Shown one piece after another: positions 23,330-35,199 of a stretch of DNA of 64,000 bases (the first letter of the stretch is position 1; each line of letters starts with the position of its first letter). Source of the stretch: Chelonoidis abingdonii (taxonomy: Eukaryota > Chordata > Testudines > Testudinidae). The notes under the pieces were generated by a model. The model was given only the letters and a program-made list of their open reading frames with translations, was not told where the DNA came from and made no database searches. The translations under genes were made by a program, and so were the position numbers. The stretch lies in contig NC_133782.1 in NCBI RefSeq assembly GCF_003597395.2, positions 7,149,255 through 7,213,254 on the forward strand, read 5' to 3'.

Positions 23330-26129
23330 CCCTAAAATACCATTTTGATTATACTAATAACTGCACCTCTTGTTGTTGTCAAAAGTAGTAGACAGTGGGA
23401 GACTTTTAATAGGCTGCAGTAGAAATTTGACTTCTGCAAGAAAAACCAATAAACGTATTACTCCATACATATTTTAAGGGATTTTTCTGTGTTCCACCCA
23501 TCTTTAATGGCTGACTGGACATACTGAAACAGTGACAAGTATTTCTAAAAACTGGTCTGTCCTGAAAACTTAAACATTTTTTGGTAAATTTTTACTTCGC
23601 TGTTCAAAGTTATTAGAATGAATTAATGGAATTTTCCTTTAAACTCAGTATCATAGAAAGAACGGCACTCCGATTTTGAATTTTTTTCCAAGACTTACTG
23701 GCCCAAGGAGTAAGCCTACTAAGGCTGCTATGTTCCCAAGTAGCCACGGACCCGTAAAAAGTATGATCTTGCAAATTAAAGGAATTGAAACAGTTCTGTA
23801 CATTTGTACTGTATCTAACTGTAGCATTGGGAATCAATTTTTTATTGAATAAACTTAAAAATACCCAGAACAAACATAACTTTGTGCTTTTGTTATAGTC
23901 ATGTTTCCCCTTTTTGTTTTAATTCCACTTTTTATTTTCTATTGTAGATTTTCTGTATTGTGTTCTGTATTTTCTGTATTGTTTTGAATATTCCCTCTTT
24001 ATTTGTTTTCACCCTTTATATCCTTTTCCTATATTTTACTATGTTCTCTCTCTTGTATGTTTCTCGTCCTCCTTTTCCTATAAACCCCTCTCCTTGTTTT
24101 TCTTTAATTTATCCCATTTATTCTGTTTTTAACATCCACACACCTGTTTGTATTCACTGATGAATCTCTACATATCAACTCACATTTACACTTGCATTTA
24201 TCCACTTGTACTTACTTGTGAAAAGACCCGCTTGCTCACATGCAGCCATCTGCTAACAAATTCACTCCTGACTCCTCCCATCTTCCAGTGATTAAAAACC
24301 GTGGATCCCGGACCCTGCCTTTTTTGTTACTCCTACAATCCTAGTAGTTGAAACACCTTTTTCTTCCTCTTAAGAGTCATATAGTACCTCTTTAGGGCTA
24401 ATAAATGGACTTTAATGGAATTACTCATGTTTAAAGTTAAATGCTTTGCAGGATCAGGGCGTTAATCTAGCACTTCAAATTTAGCACTGAAAGTATGTAA
24501 ATGCACCCATCCATAATGGCTACTTCATTCATGTAAGATGGTGACATTGTGAAGAGAAGTTTTACTAAGTCTTCACGAAGTTGGCATCCTGTGGATACAG
24601 GTATCTGCAGATTGACTTATTTTAATATTTTGCCTGCATGTGACCCCTCACCACCACCTCCCATAACACTGTTTCGTTGGCATTTCAGTTACCGACTTTT
24701 TGTTGTCCATGTCTTGTGGATTCTAGCCCCAGATTTGATAGCTGTATGTCTCTGCTGTTTCACAGTATAACATTTTTATATTTGAAGCCTTTCTGGGTTA
24801 TTCCAAGTTATTGTCCTGAATATAGCTGCTTTTGTTGAAGAGATGTAACCTTATTGTGATCTTAAAGAAGGCAGGCTATAATGGAATACGTAATACACTT
24901 TGGTTTAAATATTATAGGAGTGTGTGGTGTATTTGCAGGAGGGAGTGTTTTAGATGGCTTCTTCATCTTTGGCATCTCTGATGTGTAGGGCTTGAAGATC
25001 AAGATGTCTGTTTGTTTTAAGGATGTTTTTACCAAGGCAGAATTAAGGATGTTTATCTTAGATTAACTGTGTAGACCCATAACTTTTAAGTGTAATATTT
25101 TGAAATTCCAAGCTTTTATTTGGTTTTTTTTGTCTTGTTTCATTTTTGAAGAAATGACAGCATTTTAAAGTGGTTTCCCTTAAGTAATTGATAGCTGTTC
25201 CAATTGAACATGATTTTTTTTTTTGCCTGTAAACATCTTTTGTTTTAAAGAATATTTTCAGAATTGCTCAGTTACAGGACTTTCTGGGGAGCTTGCCGGC
25301 TATGCAGGGACTGTGTGAGAGGACAGAGTATAGAAACGATCAGGCTCCATAACATATGTAGAAACATCAAAATGTTCTTTTAAAATAACCACATAACACT
25401 ACCAGTAGCTAATCACTGTCCAAAGAGTCAGTCTGACCTAACCCATATGAATATGAAGATAATCATCCAAATGTGAACTGTGTATAAACTTGAGGTCATA
25501 ATGTCTCCCTGAGTCTTTAGACAAACCAAACCAATTGTTATGCTGCTGTTTGTAGCTTTGCAGAGTGAAAAATGTGCAAATATTGTCCCTTTTCAGTGCT
25601 GTTTCTAAGAGTTCCCTGAGCAACTGTGAAACTGATAAAAAGCAGGTCAATTTGCTGTAGCTATTTGGGAAATTTATTAGAGGTTCCCTTTACAGCTACT
25701 TGTTTATTCTATTCTTCTCCCTATTAAAACCAGTGTGATCAGAAGAGGAATCTTACTGTCAACCTCTGCTGGTTGAGATTCATTCCTAGTTGCATATTTG
25801 TGTGCACTGTAGCCTTTCAGAGTTAATGAGTATGTCTTTGATTAGGTCAATAATAATATTAGTAATACAAGATCTTCTGATTAGCAGAACAATCTTTAAT
25901 GAGGATCTGACAAAATTCTCTTTCAATTAGTTGTGGAATTTATAAAAGGTGTGTGAAGTCTAGTGATTCTCTAGAAAACTAGAGAATTTGGAGGTCGTTC
26001 TGTGATTGGCATGAGGAGGGAAAGATTGTCTTGCCATGTTGCTTTCATTCTAGAATTTCTTCAAGCCAGGTAGACATGAGCCCAAGTGCTACCAGCATTA
26101 AAGTCCAGTTTGCAATAGTTGTAGGCTAG

Positions 26130-26540
26130 TTTTCATGAGGCTGGGTGGACAGCGTAGAGGCCATCAAATGTATTATGTGCCTCCATGATGCTCTGTCCTG
26201 AGCCAAATCTAGCGCACTGCTGGGTAGAATGCCTATGAGGAACAGGTGTCTGACACCATCCAGCCACCGAAGCATTATATATTCTAAGTTTCATCTCTCT
26301 ACTTATCAGAGTGTTTGGTTGTGAAAGATGCTCTTAATGAGGTGCATCATTACTGATGACAGTTTTGCAGTGAGGGCTTCAAGTTCTTTCTTGATGCTGC
26401 CCATGTTATCGACAACAGAGCCAAGGTAGGTGATGTCACTAACAATATCAACTGAGTGGTCATGCATTAAGATGCTAGAACCCACAGTATATTCAAAATT
26501 GCTGACTGGAAGAATTTTTATTTTACCCCAAATGGGAGAG
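26130..26540 (-). repeat. RTE-type LINE ORF2 C-terminal remnant
   Basis: The minus strand reads DITYLGSVVDNMGSIKKELE, then MMHLIKSIFHNQTLIRREMK and LRIYNASV, matching the YLGSxxxxxGSxxxEIxxR...NxxLxxxTKxxIYxAxV pattern after the reverse transcriptase of RTE-like LINEs. No upstream RT domain was recognised. Confidence 0.55.
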
Positions 26541-28787
26541 TAGTTGTAGGATTCAGAAGAAGGGTTAAACGATTAACTCTGTTCCTGTAGGTAGGCACCC
26601 AGATGTTTCTGAAGGCTGTTGACAGCCTGAGATCAGTAAAGCAAGCTGTGATTCATGCTTGGTGCTTATCATTGGCATGCTCTCACAACTCCCCTTTAGA
26701 GACAGTGAAGAGAGAGTTTCATTATGTTTGTTGTTGAAGATTCTGCTTCTCATCACTGCAAACTGATTTGAAGGATAGGAGAGCAATATGTACTGTCTTG
26801 CAGAGAGTCTTCCATCATTTCTGCACCTCGCTACATTTGTGTTTAGACCCTTCTAGAATTCAGAACAAAGATTACATGTACGTTCCATTTGAAGCAGAAA
26901 ATTGCTTTGCCTACTTTCTGTCCAGAATTGCTAAAGCAAAATAAAATTCAATTGTTGGACATGCATAGGGCACCACAGGTTTACATAATGGCTCTCAGCA
27001 TGGAGGAAAGTGCTATTTAGAAAGTAATATCTGAGCCAAAATTTTTAAGATGTTAAAGATTTGTAAGGCATGTAAAACTTCATCAGACATTATACATTAA
27101 TGTACAGGTGCTTGCAGAAGTGGTTGTTGGCAGATGGGTGTTGCAGTTGCCTCTGAGATACTATGCTTCCCTAACTCAGGAGCTTGAAGTGTTTTGGGAG
27201 AAGTCGGGGGTCTGGACTGGTATAGAAGATCAAAAAGAAAAACGATTTTTTTCTTATTTAGTGATTTTCTTTGTTTGAGATCTCTGTACCACCCCAGGCA
27301 CCTTTTGGTGTAGCTTTTCTGTACACTGTTTCCATTACAATGTACATGTTCATATTAGTTATTTTAATTGTTTGTCAGCAGAATTTGTGTGGTTCCAAGT
27401 ATTGTTTTCAAGGTATTCAACTGAAGCATGAAGAACAACTAGACTTCTGATTTATAAAGATGTTCTAATGACATGGTAACCATGAGAATAAAACCAGAAC
27501 ACTTTGTGATGCAATAAGAGAATCTGGAAATATGTATAATCTTATTTATGATATCCTGTGTTTTATATACAAGTTTGTGATAAGAAAATACCTGAGCTAT
27601 ATAAAAAGTTTATTTTTATTTTTTGGGTATCATCACATTACCCTTTTGAAAAAGCAAAACAAAGTATTGTAGGAGCATTTCTTTGTTGGGGGTACCTTCC
27701 TATAGACTACAGATGTGGTGATACCATGTTTAATTGTTTAAAGGAGACTTTGTTCAGTCCATCAATGCGAAATTGAGAATAGATGAAAACCTTGTTAAGA
27801 CCCATTGCACCACTTAAACTTGTTGTGTGCTTGGTTATGAGGAGCCATCCATCTGTAGGACAGGTCTGGAAGGGGATCCTTCTCCTGCATGTGGCTGGGG
27901 GATGTCTCTGTATTAGTTCCTTCTATGCTGAGATGTAATTGAGGTTCAGAGGTAGGCCAGAGGAAGGGCCACAGACTTCATGGTTAAATGGATCCTGTGA
28001 CTGTAAGAGTCCAGGTAACACAAAGGAACTGTAACTTTCACTTCCCAACCATATGCTAGAGTGGTGGAGGTGCTACGCTGCAGGTCTGCGTCTTTTGTCC
28101 TAATACCTTCCATGCTCCACCTACATATAACTCGGTAATTTAGGATTTGCTTTTGAAGTTATTTTCAACCCTGAGGAGAGATTTTTGCCTACATTTATTA
28201 AAACTGGCTTGTATTTCAAACACATTTTAATTACATTTGGTCATTGAACTTTTTGACACGGTCACTTTTGTCATTGGTATAATGAGAGCTCTTCACATTG
28301 AGCAAATCAGAAGAGCTTTTGAAGAAGCTTTTATACAGCTGTCTATCAGTGGGATTCTGTACATGTTTTTTGTATGTATACTGAAAGAACCTCTAAAAGT
28401 GATGTGACAATAAAGTGAAATAATAATGATGATAGGGGTTCTCTAATATGGAAAGTGCTATAATTATAAGTGCCAGTGGGAGTTTGGTGATTCATTGGTT
28501 AGGGTAATATACTGTTAAAAAGAGCAGTTATAAAATGGTTTGGTTTGATATCACAAAAATATTTTTTAAATTGTTGGTTTTTAATAAGAATCTAAATAGG
28601 ACAGGGATGCAAGGATTTATGGCATCTACAGAAATGTTCTTTTACTCAGCTGAACTGCTGAGAGCCCTATAGTAGACACATCTTACAGTTGGGCAAGTTT
28701 TTATTGCTGTGCTAATTCAGCCTGCTTTTTAGCAGGTTTAACTAATGTGGTAAAAACTGGTCCAGTGCGGGAGCCTTCTCTGCACTA

Positions 28788-29155
28788 TATGTGTCTACAC
28801 TGAAAAAAAAAAACCTTATGCAATAATGAGTCTCCGAGCACAGGTGTTACGCGCTATGGTGCTTGCTAAAAATGTCGATGTAGAAGTTCTAGCTTGGGCT
28901 CTGAAGCCCTGGAAGGGAAAGAGATTTCAGAGCCAGAACTCCAGCCCAAGTGGGAACATCCTCGTTGCTATTTTTCTTACTGTAGCATGAAACCCCTTGA
29001 ATCGGACTCTGTAGACCTGGGCTCTAAGACTTGCTGCTGTAGGGATTTTTTTTGCAGTATAGGTGTATACTTCAAGGCTCCCCGGAGGGTCAGCTAACCA
29101 GATGGTAGAACAGGTGGCAGGGTTTATTTTTGTAAGATTGCCAGTGTAGATGCAG
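28788..29155. mobile_element. Harbinger-like MITE (weak ends)
   Basis: Left end TATGTGTCTACACTGAAAAA, right end GATTGCCAGTGTAGATGCAG, with symmetric CTAGCTTGGGCTCTGAAG words inside. The ends are degraded and the TSD is unclear. Confidence 0.45.
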
Positions 29156-29578
29156 CGTAGGTGACTTTGGTTTCCCATGACAGCTACGTTTGACTGGTAC
29201 AGTGGAATGGTTGATCTCGAAAGTGAGATTTATGTATGCAAGAGACAGAGCTTTCTCTAACAGTCCATGACTTTGAACCTCTCTTCTGGAAGAGATTTGA
29301 TTGACTATCACCTTCAGAGTATTCAAAATAAAATATAAAACTCACTTCTTCAATCTAGGTTTCCCATAAATCAAATATTTAAAAATAAATCAAAACCCAA
29401 ATACCTAACCATACAAACAACCCAAAAACAAAACAAACAAATCGTACTCACCTTCCCACCCTCTAACCCCCAGTGCTATAGAATGGGAAAAGAGAAAAAG
29501 AGACATCATCTTATGTTCACTTTAAGATGTATGTTGGTCCGGTATCGTAGTGATTGGTACAGCATACAAATATATGTA

Positions 29579-29872
29579 CAGTATAACCTTAGAATTATGA
29601 ACACCAGAGTTACGAACTGACCGGTCAACCACACACCTCGTTTGAAACTGGAAGTATGCAATCAGGGTCTCTTCCGCCCCCTCCCCACTCCCAAAAATAG
29701 GCAAATACAGTACAATACTGTGTTAAACATAAACTAAAAAAATAAATAAACGGAAGCATTTTTCTTCTGCATAGTAAAGTTTCAAAGCTGTATTAAGTCA
29801 GTGTTCAGTTATAACCTTTTGAAAGAACAACCATAACATTTTGTTCAGAGTTGTGAACAACCTCTTAATCAG
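29579..29872. mobile_element. Tc1/mariner-type MITE, right end lost
   Basis: TA then CAGTATAACCTTAGAATTAT, then GAGTTACGAACTGACC and CAACCACACACCTCG, the same family as 19917-20268. It stops at GTTGTGAACAACCTC without the terminal repeat. Confidence 0.65.
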
Positions 29873-29889
29873 TTAGCCTCTTAGAGCTG

Positions 29890-30090
29890 ATATGACATCG
29901 CTCGCGTGTGTGTGTGTATGTACACACACACATACGCTCTTCTTATATGTTCCATTCTGTGCATCCAATGAAGTGGGCTGTAGCCCACGAAAGCTTATGC
30001 TCAAATAAATTTGTTAGCTTCTAAGGTGCCACAAGTACTTCTGTTCTTTTTACAGATACAGACTAACATGGCTGCTACTCTGCATCCATT
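29890..30090 (+). repeat. Penelope-type repeat with hammerhead-like core
   Basis: GT/AC-rich lead-in, then CATCCAATGAAGTGGGCTGT, AGCCCACGAAAGCTTATGCT, then AAATAAATTTGTTAGCTTCT and a tail ending GACTAACATGGCTGCTACTC. The repeat is widespread in sauropsids. Assignment to Penelope-like elements is inferred from the ribozyme-like CxxATGA...GAAA layout. Confidence 0.55.
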
Positions 30091-30205
30091 CCCAAGGTGT
30101 TTTGAAAGGGTCATGTTAAATTAAAACTCCCTCTTTAAAATGTAATTTGCAATCTTGCCACTGGGTGGAGCAAAATTTTAACAAATTGGAAAATATGATC
30201 TATTC

Positions 30206-30568
30206 CAGTGGTTCTCAGCCAGGGGTCAGGGGCCCCTGGGGGGCCGTGAGCAGGTTTCAGGGGGTCCTTTGAGCAGGGCCAGTGTTTAGACTCACTGGGT
30301 CCCAGGGCAGAAAGCCAAAGCCCCACCGCATGGGTCTGAAGCCTGGGGCCCTGAGCTCTGCCATCCAGGGCTGAAGCCAAAGCCTGAGCAACTTAGCTTT
30401 GCAGTTTTCCCTGTGGCATGGAGCCCCAGGTAATTGCCCTGCTTGTACCCCGTAAGACCTGCTCTTGCTTTTACATGCAGAAAATCAGTTGTTGTGGCAC
30501 AGCTGGGCCATGGAGTTTTTATAGCATGTTGACGGGGGCCTCAGAAAGAGAGAGGTTGAGAACCCCAT
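30206..30568. mobile_element. hAT non-autonomous transposon with perfect 8-bp TSD
   Basis: Starts CAGTGGTTCTCAGCCAGGGG, ends GAGGTTGAGAACCCCAT. TSD ATCTATTC at 30198-30205 and 30569-30576. Related to 18577-18921 (shared CAGGGCCAGTGTT and GCAGAAAGC words, opposite orientation of parts). Confidence 0.85.
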
Positions 30569-30949
30569 ATCTATTCAACATCAGAATGTTCCCTAACCTG
30601 AGAAAATACCAACTGCAGTGTTGGGTATGCATTGGTAATATCAGATCTGTTCCTCAAGATTAAATATATTGAAGATTATTTTCTGTATATGATCTTTGGA
30701 CTCTGGTTGATGGCACAAAAATATTAAACCGGATTTATTTGCACAATCAGCAGAGGGCATTCTGGAGTCAGTAGTATGTTACAAACTGAAAGATTCAAAG
30801 AAGACATGTTTGGGCACATATGTTTAATTTTTAGTTTTTGTTCAGTGGCATATGTTACATAAGAATAGTAGGTTATTTTATTAGAATTGAACAAGTAGTG
30901 ATTAGCTGACTTTCCCTCTTCCTTCAGGTATATCTCTTAGAATTGCGTG

Positions 30950-31114
30950 ATGTGTGATGAATTGGAAATTCTGAACAGGGAGATTGAGCGGTTATTACGG
31001 AGCAACATCGTGGAAGAAGGCACTTTAAATTCAGACCCTCTTCAGCCATCTACCACTGACTCCTTGGATATAGACACTGATTCAGAGAATGAAGCAAAGT
31101 ACAAATTAGTGCAG
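30950..31114 (+). CDS. DIDO1: DIDO1 coding exon 1: start codon and N-terminal extension, residues 1-55
   Basis: First coding exon of DIDO1, a nuclear chromatin protein whose PHD finger reads trimethylated H3K4. The exon opens after a pyrimidine-rich acceptor ending CAG at 30925-30927 and leaves at CAG|GTACCC in phase 0. The ATG at 30950 is chosen because an in-frame TAG lies at 30938-30940 in the same exon and no other in-frame ATG intervenes; G sits at -3. It encodes 55 residues beginning MCDELEILNREIERLLRSNI, a probable amphipathic helix, followed by an acidic Ser/Asp/Thr-rich stretch. I recognise no known domain. As I recall human DIDO1, it begins much further downstream, at the codon corresponding to 45402, so this exon belongs to an N-terminal extension. 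The splice frame is seen directly; the claim that it is translated is inference. Confidence 0.75.
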
Positions 31115-33323
31115 GTACCCAATGCCTTAATAAACAGTAATAGGGTTCTCAAAATCAGGTTATACCACTCTGGGTTTTTTATTTGTTTTGTTATTGAAAG
31201 ATTTGAAATGTACATGGGAAGTATTTAGAAAGCAGGGAATAACCTGAATTTGTGCACATGAAGCATTAGTTTATCTGTTGCTGTCAGTGGTAGAAAAATT
31301 ATTTGAATTGCTTTACTATTTCATGTATCAACTGAGAAGAATGGCAAATTTCTGTTTTCATTTGTAAAATGTAATGGCACTGGGGAGAATGTGGAGATGA
31401 TAATTTCCCATGAAGTAACAAGTAGTTAAAAATAGCAAATATGCTTTAAGATTCTGGGGTTTGTGAACTTGAACAGTTTGAGTTGAACAAATAAATTGTA
31501 GGGAAGATATGTTGGAACATATAGGATTGTATATCTTAATTTATCCTTACATTTGCCTCTTTCCACCTCTGGTGCATTACCAGGATTTATCCTTACCATG
31601 CTGAAATCCTTGTTCGTGTTTAATCACTTTTACCTTTACTGTTGCGATTCCCGTTGCAATTGCTGCTGAATCGTGTGTTCCAAGAAATGGAATCATGTTA
31701 CCTTTTTTCTCAGTCACTGGCTTATCCTCAAGTTCAATTCAAAACTGACTTTCTTTATTGGTTCTATCCTGCCTCCTGTTCCCAAGCCTGCTTGCTGTAC
31801 TCCAGTTGGGATAGGTTTTTCTGTACTTCTGTACATTTAGCTTTGTTCCTGTAGTAAAGTAAGTTCCTGATTCTGAAATATTCTTGAAAAAGATGTGCCA
31901 GCAGAGTTAGTTGCTATGGTAGAGGGAGATCTCTTAACAAATGATTAACAGCCTTTCTTTGGCCTAGCCTAGCTTTCATGAAGCATTTTAAAAAAGTTTT
32001 GCTCCATTCATGCAGGCTTTACCTGCTGGTAAAGCCATGTTTCTTGAAAAATGTTCAAGGATAGATTTTGAAAACTGTTTGGGTTTGGGAATCTTCGTAG
32101 AGTGCATGTGACCATAGGGACAATTTCTCACTTGTGGAGCTTTATCTGGAACTCTTAATCTTCCCTATTTTTAAACCACTAACTGATTTCTAGTTTTTAA
32201 ATCTTTGAACCTATGGTCTTGTCCACACTTACAAATTTTGCCACTCTAGCTGTGATAGCATAGTTAAATTGTATAGCTTATTCTGGTTTGGCAAAATGAA
32301 ATAAATTATACTGGTAAAAAGTGACCTATATCAGTATAATTGCATCTGAACACACATAACTATGGCAATGAAAAAAATCACACTCCTTGCCAGTATAGTT
32401 ATACTGGTAAACGTTTTAAGTGTAGACTAGGCCTACTTTTTTGCTGTAAAATTGCGTTTGACTTGTTTTAAAACACTTTCTAGTGTAAAATATTTGAAAT
32501 CAAGGAATGACACACTAAAATACACTGTCTTTTAGCAGTTAGGGTATGTTGGCTTGGCTGAGTCTCTTTAAACTCTGTCTTGAAAACACAGTACAAGACC
32601 AAGAGAAAGTGAAAGAACAGAGAATTTATCCTTCTGCTAAGTGGTAGCTCACAATTAGATATCTATATCTGGCTGTAGGGAAAATTTGTAGGAGTAAAGC
32701 TGATGTTAATCAGATTTTTCTAGGATCGTTAGCTTCAATTAGTGATGTTAAACTTAGCTTAAGTTTTTAAAAAATAGGATACTGTTTTTCTGCATTTTCA
32801 GTACTGCTAGAAACATCTAAATATAGATTATGTACTTTAATTTCACTCTTGCTGAGTTATTAAATATTAGAGTTAACTTGTTTTGTTAAATTCCTATTTA
32901 GTACACTGTTGTGCTATGAAAATCTTAATGGCTTCTAAACAAATTTATCAGTATACAAACAACATTGCTTATGGCACTGAAAGATCAATTTTAACAGTGG
33001 AGGTTTGATAGTATTTTTTCCCCTTTACAATAATACTCCTACCTGTTTCAATCCATTTCCTGAGGAAAAACTGATGACGAAACAAAATGTGACGGTTTCT
33101 TTCAAGTGTTACAGATGCACTTTGCCTTTTATTTTCTGTTTTCTTACCAAAACTATTTCAATTTACAGACTTATTTTTTAATAATGAGAACTTTGTAGCA
33201 ATTTAAAGCATTACATACAATTGACCTGTTTCTGTTGTCTGACCTGTGGGAATTGTGTAATACAGAGTGGTAAAGTAAATTAATAAAACTGTATAAACTT
33301 TTAAAAATTTTTTTTCCTTTCAG
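31115..33323 (+). other. DIDO1: DIDO1 intron between coding exons 1 and 2
   Basis: AT-rich intron with GTACCC donor and TTTCAG acceptor. It carries one Harbinger-like element (32215-32433, listed separately). I recognise nothing else in the remaining sequence. Confidence 0.7.
32215..32433. mobile_element. Harbinger-like MITE
   Basis: Left end GGTCTTGTCCACACTTACAA, right end TTTTAAGTGTAGACTAGGCC; flanks TAT (32212-32214) and TAC (32434-32436), a degraded TSD. Interior TATACTGGT/ACCAGTATA-type words. Confidence 0.65.
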
Positions 33324-33522
33324 GTGCCTACAACTGGAGGATTGATATCTGAGTCTTTGGATTGTCATCAAGATGAACCATGCACTTCTGAATTATCAGA
33401 TTCAGCATGTGCTTTAGGGATTATGCTGAATGACTCTGATCGAGGACTGCTGCCCTCTTCTCGCTCTCCCTTTCATTTAGATCTGCAGGGAGAAACCATC
33501 CCAACCTCTAATGCTGTGTCAG
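33324..33522 (+). CDS. DIDO1: DIDO1 coding exon 2, N-terminal extension, residues 56-121
   Basis: The exon follows a strong polypyrimidine tract (33309-33320) and CAG acceptor, enters in phase 0 and ends TCAG|GTAAAG, carrying one base forward. It encodes 66 residues starting VPTTGGLISE and ending TSNAVS. The composition is acidic and Ser/Thr-rich with hydrophobic patches (ALGIML, HLDL), as expected of a disordered nuclear segment. A run reading IMLNDSDRGLLPSS vaguely recalls the N-terminal region of the paralogue PHF3 as I remember it, but I could not align the two. The alternative is a non-coding 5' UTR exon; the open frame over 199 nt and the exact phase match to both neighbours argue against that. 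Confidence 0.75.
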
Positions 33523-35199
33523 GTAAAGCATATAGAGGACATTGAAGAATCTACCTATTTCTTTAAGTTTTATCTGGAATTTAAATCTCAGAATTTGGAT
33601 TTCCTCTGCTGTTCTCTTAACATTTCTTCATCTTCCAAGGTAAACAAATACGTAAAATATTGTTTGATCTCTTGCATCATAACTGCTTTGATTTTCAATT
33701 TCTTATTAATATCAGTTTAAAGTTTTATAATATTTTAAAATTATAATCTTGTTGCTACGTAAGATGCTTAAAACTAAAAAAATAAATGTAATGTTATTTT
33801 TAAACATGATCGTCCAAAGAGTTTAACAAAATTCCATCAAATTTAGAAATGATTTGCGAATGCTCCAATAGCTAGGCTAGAAAGGTGATTCGGCATTTTT
33901 ATTACCTTACTATTAGCTTAAAAGTCATTATTTTTTTTAATTCTACTGCAGCATTCTTATTAGCCATTTCCCACTTCAGTGATGCTTAAGCATGCACTAG
34001 TTTGATGGTTATATCAAAAGTACAATCCCGCTGAAGTTGTCTTACAGTGAATCTTGTAAGTGCTATGTTTTCAAACACTATTATGTGGATTTGAAAAGTT
34101 TCCTATTTTAGCTTTGTTAATTACTTTGTAAATGGTAGCATATTTTTTAAAAAAGAGAGAACTTCACAGACCATTAGTTTTTAGTTTAAGTAGACAAATA
34201 CATGGCACCATTTTGTCATGGGCTAACTCTACAGGGTTTCGTCCCTGATATGTTACAATTGTAACATATGCTGGTACACTAGAGGAAACAGGAGCCATCT
34301 CATCAGGACTGCACATTGTAAGATGTAAAAATAGTGAGATTTAATATAACATGCTAGCATGTCTAAGCTCCTCATATATTAGCTATTGGAATTGTGGGTA
34401 TATATCTGAAGCTGTTGGAAATTTGTTCAGTTTTTTCAGCAATCACCATAAAATGAAAATAGGATACATTGTATGATTCAGTTTTGTTATAGTGCATTAG
34501 ATACTTGTGAAAGAAATGCAAAATTGAATCCTATGGAGCTGCTGCTCTCAGTCTAGAGACAATTGGCTTAAGTTCCATGGATGGAACTGAGTTTAGCAAT
34601 GGTTTTAAAATTTAGTTGTGGCTCAGATGTGTTAATAGTATAAAATTCATTAGTCAGACAAGATAAAATTCCATAACCTTTCCAAGGAAAGTGTATGAAA
34701 ATAGTGTTTCATTTTACCGATTTGTGGAAGTAAATCCTTATTTATCCTGTGATGATGGACAAAAACACATATACTACTGATCATAAAATGTATTTATCAT
34801 TTCATCTTAGCAAGGCATTCACATTGCATGAAACTTGTTTGAAATGCAGTACCACATATGCCTCCTGGTTTTAGTGACTGGCATCATCTTATGCCCAAAT
34901 TGTTCTTTATTTTGGATCCTGATAAAGTTACCTCATGCTTGTATGTTGTTTCTGTCACTTGCTTCCTGCTGTTCTCTCAGACCTGGAGAGGGATTCTTAG
35001 AAGCTGTGTCCCTCACATCAACACTAGCTTTCCCCTATAGTTCAGCTTGTGACATTACCAGGTTATTTCCCAGAACTCTTCTCTGGCACAACATACAGCT
35101 TGGAAGCCTTGACACAGAGACCACATCAAGGACCATCCTTATTTGAGTTCCTTTCAACGTGTTGAGTTTTTTTCAGAGAATTTGTTGATAAGGCTTTGA

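Larger units (their letters stand above)
8335..30927 (+). other. DIDO1: DIDO1 intron 1 (probable)
   Basis: Region of 22.6 kb between the GTGAGT donor and the CCTTCAG acceptor. It contains no convincing coding exon. Apart from the elements listed separately, the stretches 8721-9722, 10236-11820, 12453-14040, 16743-17689, 18930-19910, 21666-23149, 23338-26129 and 26541-28787 show nothing I can name beyond AT-rich unique sequence, short T/A runs and faint SINE-like traces. A pure G run lies at 17152-17165 and one uncalled base at 23293. Confidence 0.55.

Noticed and set aside
33071..33083. CTGATGACGAAAC, a hammerhead-core-like string
   Set aside because: CTGATGA is followed directly by CGAAAC with no stem II, so it cannot fold as a hammerhead.
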